NCBI GenBank assembly: GCA_039931065.1
Contig: JBDTSP010000010.1
Span: 1-64,000 of the forward strand
Reading direction: 5' to 3'
DNA length: 64,000 nucleotides
Source: CADEED01 sp039931065
Lineage (GTDB): Bacteria > Pseudomonadota > Gammaproteobacteria > Steroidobacterales > Steroidobacteraceae
Part shown: one piece after another, positions 1-8,661 of the stretch
Layout: the number at the start of each line of letters is the position of its first letter
How positions within the stretch are numbered: position 1 is the first letter of the stretch
Position numbers and translations under genes: made by a program
The notes under the pieces: model-generated
Databases searched by the model: none
Told to the model about the DNA's origin: nothing
What the model saw: only the letters and a program-made list of their open reading frames with translations

Positions 1-142
1 GCGGCATGTCATGCGTGTTCAGACTGGCGACCACGCCGGCCGGAATCCGGCGCACGTCCAGAGCGGTGCGGGTGGTGTCTTCCTTCCCCAAAAGGCGCCA
101 TCCGCACCGCGGTTCCTCTCCGCGCGCGCCGCCAAGGTACAC
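1..142 (-). pseudogene. possible 5'-truncated fragment of a 4-alpha-glucanotransferase-like gene
   Basis: Reading leftward from about 142, one frame stays open to the window edge and encodes what looks like genuine protein, including RRIPAGVVASLNTHDMP at 2-52. A Thr-His-Asp segment of this kind resembles the one in some GH77 4-alpha-glucanotransferases, whose C-terminal part would then lie beyond the window. Those enzymes exceed 500 residues and carry this segment far from the N-terminus, yet the oppositely oriented permease gene starts at 152. If the assignment is right, the 5' part has been lost. Fewer than 50 codons are visible, so the family assignment is tentative; it could instead be an unrelated short reading frame. 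Confidence 0.3.
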
Positions 143-151
143 TTCAGTCCG

Positions 152-1267
152 ATGTACCTGCGGCTCCAACGCGACGGCGAAACTCTCGACCTCGAGCTCA
201 TCGGCGAATGGCGCGGTGCGAATCTGCCCGCCATCGACGCCGAAATAGACGGGCAGTCCTTCGCCGGCGCACACACGCTCAAGGTATCCGTCCCCGAATC
301 CACAACCCTCGATCTGGCCGGCGCCTGGCGCCTGCGCGAATTGCTCAAGGCCGCTGAAGCCGCCGGCGCCGCCGTCGAGTTCGACGGCCCGCCGCCGGGC
401 CAGCTGGGGCTCATAGATTCCACGCTGGCGGGCAAGGCGCGGCCGACGCCGCAGTCCTCATCCGAGTCCGCCTTCGAGCCGGTCACCGCGCTCGGGAAAC
501 ACGTGACACAGCGTGTGCAGGGCATGAAGCTCGCGCTAGATTTCGTCGGCCGTGCCTGCGTGGCCTTCGCGCGCGCCTGCACCAGCTGGCGCCGCCTGCG
601 ACCGGCGTCGATCGCGCGGCACGTCTACGAGACCGGCATCACCGCCATTCCCATCGTTTCGCTGATCGCCTTCCTGATCACCTTGATCATTGCCTACATC
701 GCCGCGCAGCAGGCGCGCGAATACGGCGCCGAAATATTCGTGGTCGACATCGTCACGGTCGGCGTACTGCGCGAATTGGGCGTCTTGCTCACCGCCATCA
801 TCGTTGCCGGCCGCTCGGGGTCGGCGTTCGCCGCGGAAATCGGCGCGATGAAACTCAACGAAGAGGTCGACGCGTTACACGCGATCGGCGTCGAACCGCA
901 CGAAGTGCTGATCGTGCCGCGCGTCATCGGTCTGGTCATCGCGATGCCGCTGCTGGCGGTCATCGCCGACGGCATCGGGCTCACCAGCGGTGCGTTGTTG
1001 TGCAAGTGGCTGCTCGACATGCCGCTGGTGCTGTATCTCGAGCGTGTGCAGGACGCGATTGCACCCACCACCTTCTGGGTGGGCATCATGAAGGCACCGG
1101 TTTTCGGCCTGCTGATCGCGTTGTCGGGCACCTACCGCGGGCTGCAGGTGCGCGATTCGTCGCGCGAACTCGGCCGCCTGACTACCGTCGCCGTCGTGCA
1201 GTCCATCTTCCTGGTCATCTTCGCCAACGCGATGTTCGCCATCGCGTTCTGGCAGCTGGACATCTGA
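152..1267 (+). CDS. MlaE-family phospholipid ABC transporter permease with N-terminal STAS-like domain
   Basis: Integral membrane permease of an MCE-type (Mla-like) ABC importer that moves phospholipids between the inner membrane and periplasmic carriers. Residues about 1-90 form a soluble STAS-like domain, which in the classical Mla system is the separate protein MlaB. The permease domain follows from about 150, with several hydrophobic segments and the family signature EEVDALHAIGVEP near residue 237. The ATG at 152 is chosen because the STAS-like fold begins there; the 47 codons upstream in the same frame look non-coding and lie opposite another possible reading frame. The stop overlaps the ATG of the ATPase gene by one base, so translation is probably coupled. 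About 371 residues, usual for the fused form. Confidence 0.9.
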   Translation: MYLRLQRDGETLDLELIGEWRGANLPAIDAEIDGQSFAGAHTLKVSVPESTTLDLAGAWRLRELLKAAEAAGAAVEFDGPPPGQLGLIDSTLAGKARPTPQSSSESAFEPVTALGKHVTQRVQGMKLALDFVGRACVAFARACTSWRRLRPASIARHVYETGITAIPIVSLIAFLITLIIAYIAAQQAREYGAEIFVVDIVTVGVLRELGVLLTAIIVAGRSGSAFAAEIGAMKLNEEVDALHAIGVEPHEVLIVPRVIGLVIAMPLLAVIADGIGLTSGALLCKWLLDMPLVLYLERVQDAIAPTTFWVGIMKAPVFGLLIALSGTYRGLQVRDSSRELGRLTTVAVVQSIFLVIFANAMFAIAFWQLDI

Positions 1268-2055
1268 TGGCCGAGCCGCTCATCGAAGTCCGCGGGCTCG
1301 TGAATCGCTTCGGCCGCCAAATCGTGCACGACGGGCTCGACATGACCGTCTACAAAGGCGAAGTGTTCGGAATCGTCGGTGGTTCGGGTTCCGGCAAATC
1401 GGTGCTTTTGCGTTCCATCCTCGGGCTGCAGCGGCCACAGGCGGGTGAGGTGCGTATGCAGGGGCGCGATCTCACGAAATTGAGCATCGCGCAGCTCAAG
1501 GATATCAAGGCGACCTACGGCGTCACCTTCCAGCAGGGCGCGTTGTTCTCCTCGCTCACCGTTTTGCAAAACGTACAACTGCCGATGCTCGAACACCTGC
1601 GGCTGACGCCGCGCGAGCTCGACGAACTGGCGATGCTCAAGATCCGCCTGGTGGGCCTGTCCGACGAGGCGGCGCGCAAGTTTCCGGCGCAGCTCTCGGG
1701 CGGCATGATCAAACGCGCCGCGCTGGCGCGTGCGCTGGCCCTCGATCCGACGCTGCTCATGCTCGACGAGCCGACGGCGGGTCTCGATCCGATCAGTGCG
1801 GCGGCCTTCGATGCACTATTGATGGACCTGCGCGAGCAGCTAGGACTCACCGTGGTCATGATCACGCACGACCTCGACACCATCTTCAGAACCTGCAATC
1901 GTGTCGGGGTGATCATCGACCGCAAGATGACGAGCGACACCCTGGATAACATCACCGCCAATCCGCATCCGTGGATCCAGGCTTACTTCCACGGCGAACG
2001 CGCCGTACGTTTCGGCCAGGGCGCGGCCAAAGATGTGAAGAACCATGGAACGTGA
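1267..2055 (+). CDS. MlaF-family ABC transporter ATP-binding protein
   Basis: Cytoplasmic ATPase that drives the MlaE-type permease encoded just upstream. All ABC motifs are present: Walker A GGSGSGKS at about 38-45, signature LSGGMIKRA near 143-151, Walker B LLMLDEPTAGLDP near 163-175 and the switch His in ITHD near 199. Length is 262 residues, normal for MlaF. The start ATG overlaps the permease stop by one base, and the last 11 bases overlap the MCE-protein gene. An intact nucleotide site and the operon setting make the role secure; substrate direction cannot be read from sequence. Confidence 0.94.
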   Translation: MAEPLIEVRGLVNRFGRQIVHDGLDMTVYKGEVFGIVGGSGSGKSVLLRSILGLQRPQAGEVRMQGRDLTKLSIAQLKDIKATYGVTFQQGALFSSLTVLQNVQLPMLEHLRLTPRELDELAMLKIRLVGLSDEAARKFPAQLSGGMIKRAALARALALDPTLLMLDEPTAGLDPISAAAFDALLMDLREQLGLTVVMITHDLDTIFRTCNRVGVIIDRKMTSDTLDNITANPHPWIQAYFHGERAVRFGQGAAKDVKNHGT

Positions 2056-2980
2056 AGCTAACTACACCGCCGTCGGCGCCTTCGTACTGCTGGTCGCCAC
2101 CATGGCCGGCCTGTTCGTGTACTGGTACGCGGGCAGCGCCGATGCGCGCGACTACGTGCGGTACGAGATGTATTTCGAGGGCAGCGTCTCGGGCCTCAAT
2201 CGCGGCAGCACCGTGCGGTACCTGGGCGTCGACGTGGGGCGGGTGGTCGCGATCCGCATCGACAAACGCGCCTCCGATCGCGTACAGGTCATCTCGGACA
2301 TCGATTCACTCACTCCGATCTCGAAGGAGACGCTGGCATCGCTGTCGATGCAGGGCGTAACCGGCCTGCTGTATATCGACCTGCTCGCCAGCGACAAGAA
2401 CAAGGGCCGCATGCCGTCGGTGCCGAGCGAAATCTATCCGGTCATCGACACCGTGCAATCGAACTTCGACCGGCTGCTGGCGAGCCTGCCCGACCTGGTC
2501 GGCCGCGCCACGGCGGTTGTCGATCGCGCTTCGCGCGTGTTATCGGACGAAAACCTCAAGGCCTTCGCGAAGACCATGCAGAACGTCGCGCTGACTTCGA
2601 ATTCGCTGCCGGGCGCCATGCGTGACGCCGCGGTGGTGGTCGCCGAACTCAAGGCGACCATGGCCGACGTGCGCGCGGCCGCGACCGGTGCGCGCGAGCT
2701 CATCGACACGTCGGGCCCGAATCTCACGGTGGCTTCGGAACGTCTGCGCGCCATCTCCGAAAATCTCGCCAAGACCACCACCAATCTCGACAAACTCATG
2801 GCGGACCATCGCGAGGATATGGGGCTGTTCCTGCGCGACAGCCTGCCGGAGTTCGAACGCCTGCTGCGCGACGGCCGCAGCGCCGCGCAGGAATTCCGCG
2901 AGCTGTCACGCAGCCTCAAGGCGGATCCGTCACAAATGATTTATGAGCCGAGTTACCGCGGCGTGGAGATTCCGCGATGA
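2045..2980 (+). CDS. MlaD-family MCE-domain protein
   Basis: Inner-membrane-anchored periplasmic MCE protein that forms the lipid-conducting ring on top of the permease. It has one N-terminal membrane segment at about 12-32, a single MCE domain at about 40-118 (GSTVRYLGVDVGRV is typical) and a long helical C-terminal part at about 140-290. In related proteins that part packs into a tube or tape-measure structure. At 311 residues it is longer than E. coli MlaD (about 180) and closer to the extended MlaD-like proteins. The 11-base overlap with the ATPase gene and ATGA overlap with the lipoprotein gene indicate one transcript. Confidence 0.92.
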   Translation: MEREANYTAVGAFVLLVATMAGLFVYWYAGSADARDYVRYEMYFEGSVSGLNRGSTVRYLGVDVGRVVAIRIDKRASDRVQVISDIDSLTPISKETLASLSMQGVTGLLYIDLLASDKNKGRMPSVPSEIYPVIDTVQSNFDRLLASLPDLVGRATAVVDRASRVLSDENLKAFAKTMQNVALTSNSLPGAMRDAAVVVAELKATMADVRAAATGARELIDTSGPNLTVASERLRAISENLAKTTTNLDKLMADHREDMGLFLRDSLPEFERLLRDGRSAAQEFRELSRSLKADPSQMIYEPSYRGVEIPR

Positions 2981-3606
2981 AGGCCAGGCTCTCGATATTG
3001 CTCGGTGTGTTGGCAATGGGCGGCTGCGGGGGGGTGTTCGAGAGCGAAATTCCCGCGGCGCAGGCGTTTGTGCTGAGACTCGCGCCGCGCCCGGCCGCGA
3101 CGCCGTCCGCCACGCCACACGGCAGCGTGCTGCTGCAGCGGCCGGAAGCGGGCCCGGGCCTCGATTCCGACCGCATCGCGCTGCTGCGCAGCGATCACCG
3201 TTTCGATTTCTATGCCGCCAGCCGCTGGGCGGCGCCGGCGCCGGACATGGTCGAGAGCGTGATCGTCGATGCGTTGCGCGCCGGCGGCAATTTTTCCGCC
3301 GTGTTCGACGACACCTCGCCGTACGCGCCGCGTTACAGCCTGCGGGTGGCGCTGCGCCGGTTCGAATCCGACTACACGGCCGGTGGCCGCGCGCCCACGG
3401 TGTTCGTGGTGCTCGACTGCACGCTGGGCCGGCATCGCGACCGCGAATTGCTGGCGAGTTTCACCGCACAAGGGTCGGCCGTGGCGAGTGAAGATCGTCT
3501 CACCGCCGTGGTGGCCGCGTTCGAGGCGGCGACCGCGACGGCGATGGCGCAGCTCGATCAGTCGATCGCGACGGCGATCGACTCCGAAGGCGATCTCAAA
3601 AAGTAG
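2977..3606 (+). CDS. ABC-type transport auxiliary lipoprotein (PqiC-like)
   Basis: Probable outer-membrane lipoprotein partner of the MCE transporter, of the PqiC/ABC-transport-auxiliary family. The signal peptide ends in a lipobox with Cys17 (LAMGGC). The mature part has the family pattern of LSILL-type leader, a short variable region, then strands ending in AASRWAAPAPDMVE, typical of this domain. The ATG overlaps the MCE gene stop as ATGA. Its 3' end overlaps the convergent phospholipase-like gene by 11 bases. No MlaC-type periplasmic shuttle gene follows, so this operon is of the MCE-plus-lipoprotein type rather than a complete mlaFEDCB operon. Confidence 0.85.
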   Translation: MKARLSILLGVLAMGGCGGVFESEIPAAQAFVLRLAPRPAATPSATPHGSVLLQRPEAGPGLDSDRIALLRSDHRFDFYAASRWAAPAPDMVESVIVDALRAGGNFSAVFDDTSPYAPRYSLRVALRRFESDYTAGGRAPTVFVVLDCTLGRHRDRELLASFTAQGSAVASEDRLTAVVAAFEAATATAMAQLDQSIATAIDSEGDLKK

Positions 3607-5137
3607 ACAGGCCCGAAGCTTCCATCAGGCGGTACAGCCAGTAAGTGCCCTGGGCGGCGTCGGCGTAGGCGCCGAATTCGGCGGTGTACTCGAGCGGCGG
3701 CGGACCGCGATTGGTCCACAGCGATTCAAACCACGTATTTATGCTGGTCGCGATCTCGGCGTTCAGCGGCACACTCGCGGCGATGTTGGCCTCGAGGTTG
3801 AAATTGTCGATGTTGCGGCGGGTGAGATTCGCCGAGCCCAGGGTGAACCAGAATTCCGTGGCGGTTCGCAGCGCCACGATCTTGGTGTGGAACTGCTCGC
3901 CGTGGGTGCGGAACCAGCGCACCTTGATGGCGCCATCCGAAGCGGCGGCGAGTTCGGTTGCGACCGAGCGGTTCGGGATGCCGTTCTTGGTGCGACCGAA
4001 GGCATCCTTGTTCGGATCGAGGATCACGCGCACCGCGACGCCGCGTTTCGCCGCCGAAACCAGCGCCCGCACCACCTCGCGCTCCGATAGATAGAACATC
4101 GCGACGTCGATGCTGTCGCCGACGCGGGTTCCCGTGACATTGCGCACGATCGCGGCGCGGATCTCGCCCTCGGTGAGGACCTGCACCTGCGCCGCGTTTT
4201 CCGGATGCGGTACTGCGCCGGCCGGTTCGAGTGCGGGCGGCGTCCAGTCGGTGCGCCAGCCGGAGGCGCGCGCCAGCGACAGTTCGCTCTCGAGCAGCGG
4301 CCACAACGCCGCGCCGGAAACCTTCAGGGCGACGTTGGAATGCAGGCTGCTGGCATCGTGCGGATTGGCGGAGGTGACGATGCCGGTGATGCCGCCGCGG
4401 CCGTCGTCGGCGAGCAGCACCTTGCGATGATCCGCCTTGAAATTGAGCAGCCGCGCCCAGGCGCCGAAGCTGACCTGATCCGGTCCGGCATCGAGCGGGT
4501 TGGGCAGCCAGGCATCACCCTTGCCATCGCCGGACCACCACTTCATGGTGATCCGCCACAGCGCCGAGTAGATAGGATTGGAATCGCGCAACGGGTCGAG
4601 GTCGACCCTGACGACATCGATTCCCGCGCCGCGCAAGGCCGCGAGGTCGCGCGACGGCAGGCCGCCGTACACGTCGTTGATCGGGTCGTACAGCAGCAGT
4701 ACCCGCAGCCCGGGCATTTCGCGCTTGCGCTTGAGCAACGCGTCGCGCAGTTCGGTCGACAACTCGCGACGCGGTTTGACGTCGATGGCCGCGCCGCGCT
4801 GATTGTTGAACAGGAAGAAATCGAGCACGAGATATTCGCGCGCGTCGCCGACGACCTTGAGCATCGAATCGAAAATCTGCTGCCTGACTACCGGCGCGCC
4901 GAAGCCGTCGGCGCTGGTCACATCGGAGAGGAATTGCAGCTGGCTGAGCGGCGTTTCTACGATCGGGCCGCGAATGTTCACCCCGTCGGGCAACGGCTTG
5001 TACAGATTCCACGCTGCGACCGCGAACCACAGGAAGAGGAAGCCATAGAAAAGCTTCCGGCCGAGGCGCCGCTTGCGCAGCGGCGCCGCCGGTGGCGGAG
5101 ACGGGTCTATAGGTGTCGCATCAGGCTCTTCAGCCAT
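3596..5137 (-). CDS. phospholipase D-like (HKD) membrane protein
   Basis: Member of the phospholipase D/cardiolipin synthase superfamily, 513 residues, with a proline-rich start, a membrane anchor at about 28-46 and two PLD halves. The first HKD site is complete (His237, Lys239, Asp244, then SAN downstream). The second has His417 and Lys419 followed by GSANLT, but I see no Asp in the expected place. The substrate could be phospholipid or another phosphodiester. The ATG overlaps the end of the ABC-F gene by 8 bases, so the two are co-translated. The 3' end overlaps the convergent lipoprotein gene. A link to the neighbouring lipid transporter is suggestive only. Confidence 0.83.
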   Translation of the reverse strand: MAEEPDATPIDPSPPPAAPLRKRRLGRKLFYGFLFLWFAVAAWNLYKPLPDGVNIRGPIVETPLSQLQFLSDVTSADGFGAPVVRQQIFDSMLKVVGDAREYLVLDFFLFNNQRGAAIDVKPRRELSTELRDALLKRKREMPGLRVLLLYDPINDVYGGLPSRDLAALRGAGIDVVRVDLDPLRDSNPIYSALWRITMKWWSGDGKGDAWLPNPLDAGPDQVSFGAWARLLNFKADHRKVLLADDGRGGITGIVTSANPHDASSLHSNVALKVSGAALWPLLESELSLARASGWRTDWTPPALEPAGAVPHPENAAQVQVLTEGEIRAAIVRNVTGTRVGDSIDVAMFYLSEREVVRALVSAAKRGVAVRVILDPNKDAFGRTKNGIPNRSVATELAAASDGAIKVRWFRTHGEQFHTKIVALRTATEFWFTLGSANLTRRNIDNFNLEANIAASVPLNAEIATSINTWFESLWTNRGPPPLEYTAEFGAYADAAQGTYWLYRLMEASGLSTF

Positions 5138-7025
5138 CGGCGGATTCTAGCCGCTCCGACAACTCCAGCCAGCGTGTCTCCAATTGTTCGATGTCGCGCA
5201 GGACAATCACGTGCCTTTCGTTCACCTTGCGGGCATGCGGCGCATCGCGCGAATAGTCGAGTGCGGCGATTTCCGTCTCGAGTTTGGCCCGTTCCTGAGT
5301 GAGTTTGGCCAGTGAAGTCTCGATCGACTTGACCTCCTGGCGCCTGGGCGCGAGATCCTTGCGATCGGGCGAGGCCTTGCCCTTCTTTTCGCGGCGTTCC
5401 GCGGCGGGCTTCGGCGCCGCCGGCGTTGCGGCATTTCCGCCGCGTTTCTCGAGCCAGTTGGAATAGTCCTCGAGATCGCCGTCGAAGTCGCGCACCTCGG
5501 CCTCGGCCACCAGCCAGAACTGGTCGCAGACGCTGCGCAACAAGCCACGATCGTGCGACACGACGATGACGGCGCCGGCGAAATCCTGCAGCGCGGTGAT
5601 CAGCGAATGCCGCATCTCGAAGTCGAGGTGGTTGGTGGGTTCGTCCAGCAGCAACAGGTTGGGGCGCTCGGCCACCAGGATGGCGAGCGCGAGGCGTGCG
5701 CGTTCGCCGCCCGAGAAATGCACCACCGGTTCGAACACCCGGTCGCCGCGGAAGCCGAAGCCACCGAGATGATTGCGGCGGCGTTGCTCGTCCCACTGGG
5801 AACGCACGCCGATTTCATCGATGCGATTGGTGAGCGCCACCATCGCCGTATCGCGCGCGTCGAGCCGGTCGACTTCGAGCTGCGCAAAATTACCGACGAT
5901 GAGGTCGGGGGAGGCCACGCGTTCGCCACCGCTCGGCGGCAACGCACCCGAGATCAGCTTCATCAGCGTGGACTTGCCGGCACCGTTGCGGCCGAGAATA
6001 CCGATGCGCTCGCCCGGGTTCACAGAGCGGTTCACGCGCGAGATCACCGTGCGCTCGCCGTAGCCTGCATCGGCGAAATCGAGGGTTACCAGGGGCTGCG
6101 GCAATTTGCTGGCCGCGGCGAACTCCCACTCGAAGCCCTCCATCTCCTGATAGGTGGCGATGGTTTCGAGCTTGCCGAGCGCCTTGATACGGCTCTGCAC
6201 CTGGCGCGCCTTGCTGGCCTGAGCCCGGAAGCGATCGATGAACGAATGCAGCCGCGCGACCTCGCGCTCCTGGCGCGCGGCCATCGCGGCGGATTGCTGG
6301 ATGCTGGCGGCGTGTTGACGCTGGAAATCCGTGTAGTTGCCGGTCCAGTGCGTGAGCTGGTTGTTCTCGAGATTCACGATGCGACCCACGATGTCGTCGA
6401 GGAACTCGCGATCGTGCGATACCAGCAGCAATGTGCCGGGAAAACGCTGCAGCCAGGCTTCGAGCCATAGAACCGCGTCGAGATCGAGGTGGTTGGTCGG
6501 CTCGTCGAGCATGAGCACGTCGGCGCGCGACATCAGCGCGCGGGCCATGTTGGCGCGCATCTGCAGACCGCCGGACAGCTCCTTCACTTTGCGCTCGATG
6601 TCGGTGGGCGCGAACCCCAGGCCGTCGGCGAGTTCGGCGGCGCGCGCCGCCGAGGTGTAGCCGCCGGCGAGTTCGTAGTCGCCGAGCAGGTGTGCCTCTT
6701 TCATGCCGTCATCGGCCGCGCGGGCCTTCTCGAGTTCGACTTCGAGCGCCATGAGATTGGTATCGCCGCCGCGGATGTATTCGAGCACGCTCGATTCGGT
6801 CCGCGGCAGCTCCTGCGACACGGAAACGAAGTTGAGTTTGCCCGGCACCGTGTAGTCGCCGCCGTCGGCCCCGAGTTCGCCGCGCAGCAACGCCAGCAGG
6901 CTCGACTTGCCGCAGCCGTTGCGGCCGACGATGCCGATCTTGTCGCCGCGGAAGATGGTCAGGTTTGCGCGGTCGAACAGGACCGCGGCGCCCCTTCGCA
7001 GGCGTAAGTCACGGAGTTCAAGCAT
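5130..7025 (-). CDS. yheS: ABC-F family ATPase, YheS type
   Basis: Soluble tandem-ATPase ABC-F protein of 631 residues, the length of E. coli YheS, a family that acts on ribosomes rather than in transport. Domain 1 has GIVGRNGCGKSS near residue 33 and LDEPTNHLDLDAV near 170. A long charged linker follows with AKQ-like RQVQSRIKALGKLE. Domain 2 has GRNGAGKST near 345, FSGGERARL and LLLDEPTNHLDFEMR. The segment LLALLRGELGADGG and the DGDLEDYSNWL motif match YheS better than EttA or Uup. A charged coiled-coil tail ends the protein. It shares no membrane domain. The downstream phospholipase-like gene starts within its last codons. Confidence 0.92.
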   Translation of the reverse strand: MLELRDLRLRRGAAVLFDRANLTIFRGDKIGIVGRNGCGKSSLLALLRGELGADGGDYTVPGKLNFVSVSQELPRTESSVLEYIRGGDTNLMALEVELEKARAADDGMKEAHLLGDYELAGGYTSAARAAELADGLGFAPTDIERKVKELSGGLQMRANMARALMSRADVLMLDEPTNHLDLDAVLWLEAWLQRFPGTLLLVSHDREFLDDIVGRIVNLENNQLTHWTGNYTDFQRQHAASIQQSAAMAARQEREVARLHSFIDRFRAQASKARQVQSRIKALGKLETIATYQEMEGFEWEFAAASKLPQPLVTLDFADAGYGERTVISRVNRSVNPGERIGILGRNGAGKSTLMKLISGALPPSGGERVASPDLIVGNFAQLEVDRLDARDTAMVALTNRIDEIGVRSQWDEQRRRNHLGGFGFRGDRVFEPVVHFSGGERARLALAILVAERPNLLLLDEPTNHLDFEMRHSLITALQDFAGAVIVVSHDRGLLRSVCDQFWLVAEAEVRDFDGDLEDYSNWLEKRGGNAATPAAPKPAAERREKKGKASPDRKDLAPRRQEVKSIETSLAKLTQERAKLETEIAALDYSRDAPHARKVNERHVIVLRDIEQLETRWLELSERLESADG

Positions 7026-7113
7026 GAATGGGTTCCAGCATGGGGGCGCGATTCTAGGTGAGGGCGGCTATGCTGTCGTCGGTGTTTGGACGGGCCCTTT
7101 CCGTGAGCAAGAC

Positions 7114-7779
7114 ATGAGTGAGCTATTACTCGCCTATCTGCAGTCCGGGTTCGCCGACCACGGCATCGGCTGCGAGCGCCGCTCCGGCGTCATTCACGCC
7201 ACGGACGGCCTCACGGTCGAACCGCGGGTTTCCCGCCGTGAAGATGTCCGTGGCACCGCCCAGGTGCGGGTCGATTTCGCGATCGACTCGCCGCTGCTTG
7301 CCGGCGTACCGCTGGTCGATTCATTCGCGGGTGTCGGCAATACGCCGGACGAAGCGGAGCGGAACGCGGCCGGCAAATTTCTGCAGGGCTCGTTCCACGT
7401 CGTTGCGGCAGCCCTCACCAGCCACGATGGTGATGGCGGTCAAGTCGAGTGGGAAGATCGTTCCGCGGGAAACAATGCCTGGCGGGTGTGCAACGGCCCG
7501 GTGTTGACGGTCGCGAGCCGCGAAGGCGCGCGAATCGAGGGCAGCGCGGAATTCTTCCCGCGGCTCAACACGCTGTTCATCGAAAACATGACTTCCGGGC
7601 CGCACTGGATGCGCGTGTTCCTCGGCGCACTCGACGGCAAACACATGGGTAGCGAGGTGCTGGTCGATGGCGCGGTCTGGGCGCCGGGCCAACAACTGCT
7701 CGACGAACACACCTGGGTCTATCCGGCCGGGTACGCGTCGTTGCGGTACCTGCTCATCGCGTTGCCCCGAACCGCCTGA
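7114..7779 (+). CDS. uncharacterised protein, DUF6348-like
   Basis: Soluble protein of 221 residues without signal peptide or membrane segment. Its pattern (a DGLTVEPRV stretch, then a domain with FFPRLNTLFIENMTSG) resembles the uncharacterised DUF6348 group; this is recognition from memory, and no function is known to me. The ATG at 7114 is preferred because the upstream in-frame sequence overlaps the yheS start region and shows no plausible protein. A gap of 88 bases separates it from the divergent yheS gene and must hold both promoters. The next two genes run in the same direction but encode exported proteins. Confidence 0.72.
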   Translation: MSELLLAYLQSGFADHGIGCERRSGVIHATDGLTVEPRVSRREDVRGTAQVRVDFAIDSPLLAGVPLVDSFAGVGNTPDEAERNAAGKFLQGSFHVVAAALTSHDGDGGQVEWEDRSAGNNAWRVCNGPVLTVASREGARIEGSAEFFPRLNTLFIENMTSGPHWMRVFLGALDGKHMGSEVLVDGAVWAPGQQLLDEHTWVYPAGYASLRYLLIALPRTA

Positions 7780-7844
7780 CCCGAACCGCGATCCATCCGC
7801 GTTGATGTCTCACGAGTGCGACTGTCGCGCGCTGGAGATGTCAA

Positions 7845-8639
7845 ATGAAAAACCGGCTGCGTGCGCTGGCCCTCCTCGGTAGTTGGGCCGGTGGCTGGAT
7901 TTGCGGAGGCAATGCCTGGGCTAACAACCCGTCTCCGGTGGTCGTTGAAATCGTCACGCCCGACGGCCGGGTATTCCAGGAATTTCCGCTCAATACGCGT
8001 GATGGTTCGTGGCGTTCCTACCTGCAGGCGGAGAAGGGCGCGCGTTACGAAGTGCGCGTGCGCAACACCACGGGGTCGCGGCTCGGGTTGGTCATCGCGG
8101 TCGACGGTCGAAACATCATCAATGGTGAGAAGTCCGCGCTCACGGGCGGCGAACCCATGTACGTGCTCGACGGCTGGGATTCGCAGAAGTTTGCCGGCTG
8201 GCGCGCGAATCTCGATGCCATCAACGAGTTCTATTTCACCGAGTGGAGCGACTCGTATGCCGAGGCCTTCGGCGACCGGTCCGCGCGCGGTGTGATTGCG
8301 ATTGCCGTGTACCGTGAAGTCGCGCCGCCGCCGCCTGTCTACCAGCCGCACCCGGACGAAGAGCGCAGCTTGGCGGATGCGGCGCCCGCCGCCAGCGCGC
8401 CGCAGAAGGCCGAAAGCCGCAGCCGCGCCGATTCGGCGGGGACGGGTTACGGCGATCGCCGCATCGATCGCGTGGTGCAGGTCGAGTTCGTCGCGCGTTC
8501 GGATCCGGACAGCCGCCACTTCATCAAGTACGAATGGCGAGATGCGTTGTGCCGCAAGCGGGTGCTCGAATGCGGCGAGCCAAACCGTTTTTGGGATGAA
8601 TCGACCTTGAGTTTCGCGCGGCCACCGCCGCGTCACTGA
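7845..8639 (+). CDS. exported protein of unknown function
   Basis: Protein of 264 residues with a signal peptide ending near residue 26 (NAWA). The mature N-terminal domain of about 130 residues is compact, with the phrases VRNTTGSRLGLVIAVDGRN and FYFTEWSDSYAEAFGDRSA. The latter part is Pro/Ala-rich and probably flexible, and the C-terminus carries a small domain with two cysteines. I recognise no named family. A purine-rich site (ggagat) precedes the ATG. It lies 22 bases upstream of the secretin-N-domain gene, so the two are probably co-transcribed and may act together in the periplasm or at the surface. Confidence 0.75.
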   Translation: MKNRLRALALLGSWAGGWICGGNAWANNPSPVVVEIVTPDGRVFQEFPLNTRDGSWRSYLQAEKGARYEVRVRNTTGSRLGLVIAVDGRNIINGEKSALTGGEPMYVLDGWDSQKFAGWRANLDAINEFYFTEWSDSYAEAFGDRSARGVIAIAVYREVAPPPPVYQPHPDEERSLADAAPAASAPQKAESRSRADSAGTGYGDRRIDRVVQVEFVARSDPDSRHFIKYEWRDALCRKRVLECGEPNRFWDESTLSFARPPPRH

Positions 8640-8661
8640 ACTGACCAGCAGGGAGAATGAA

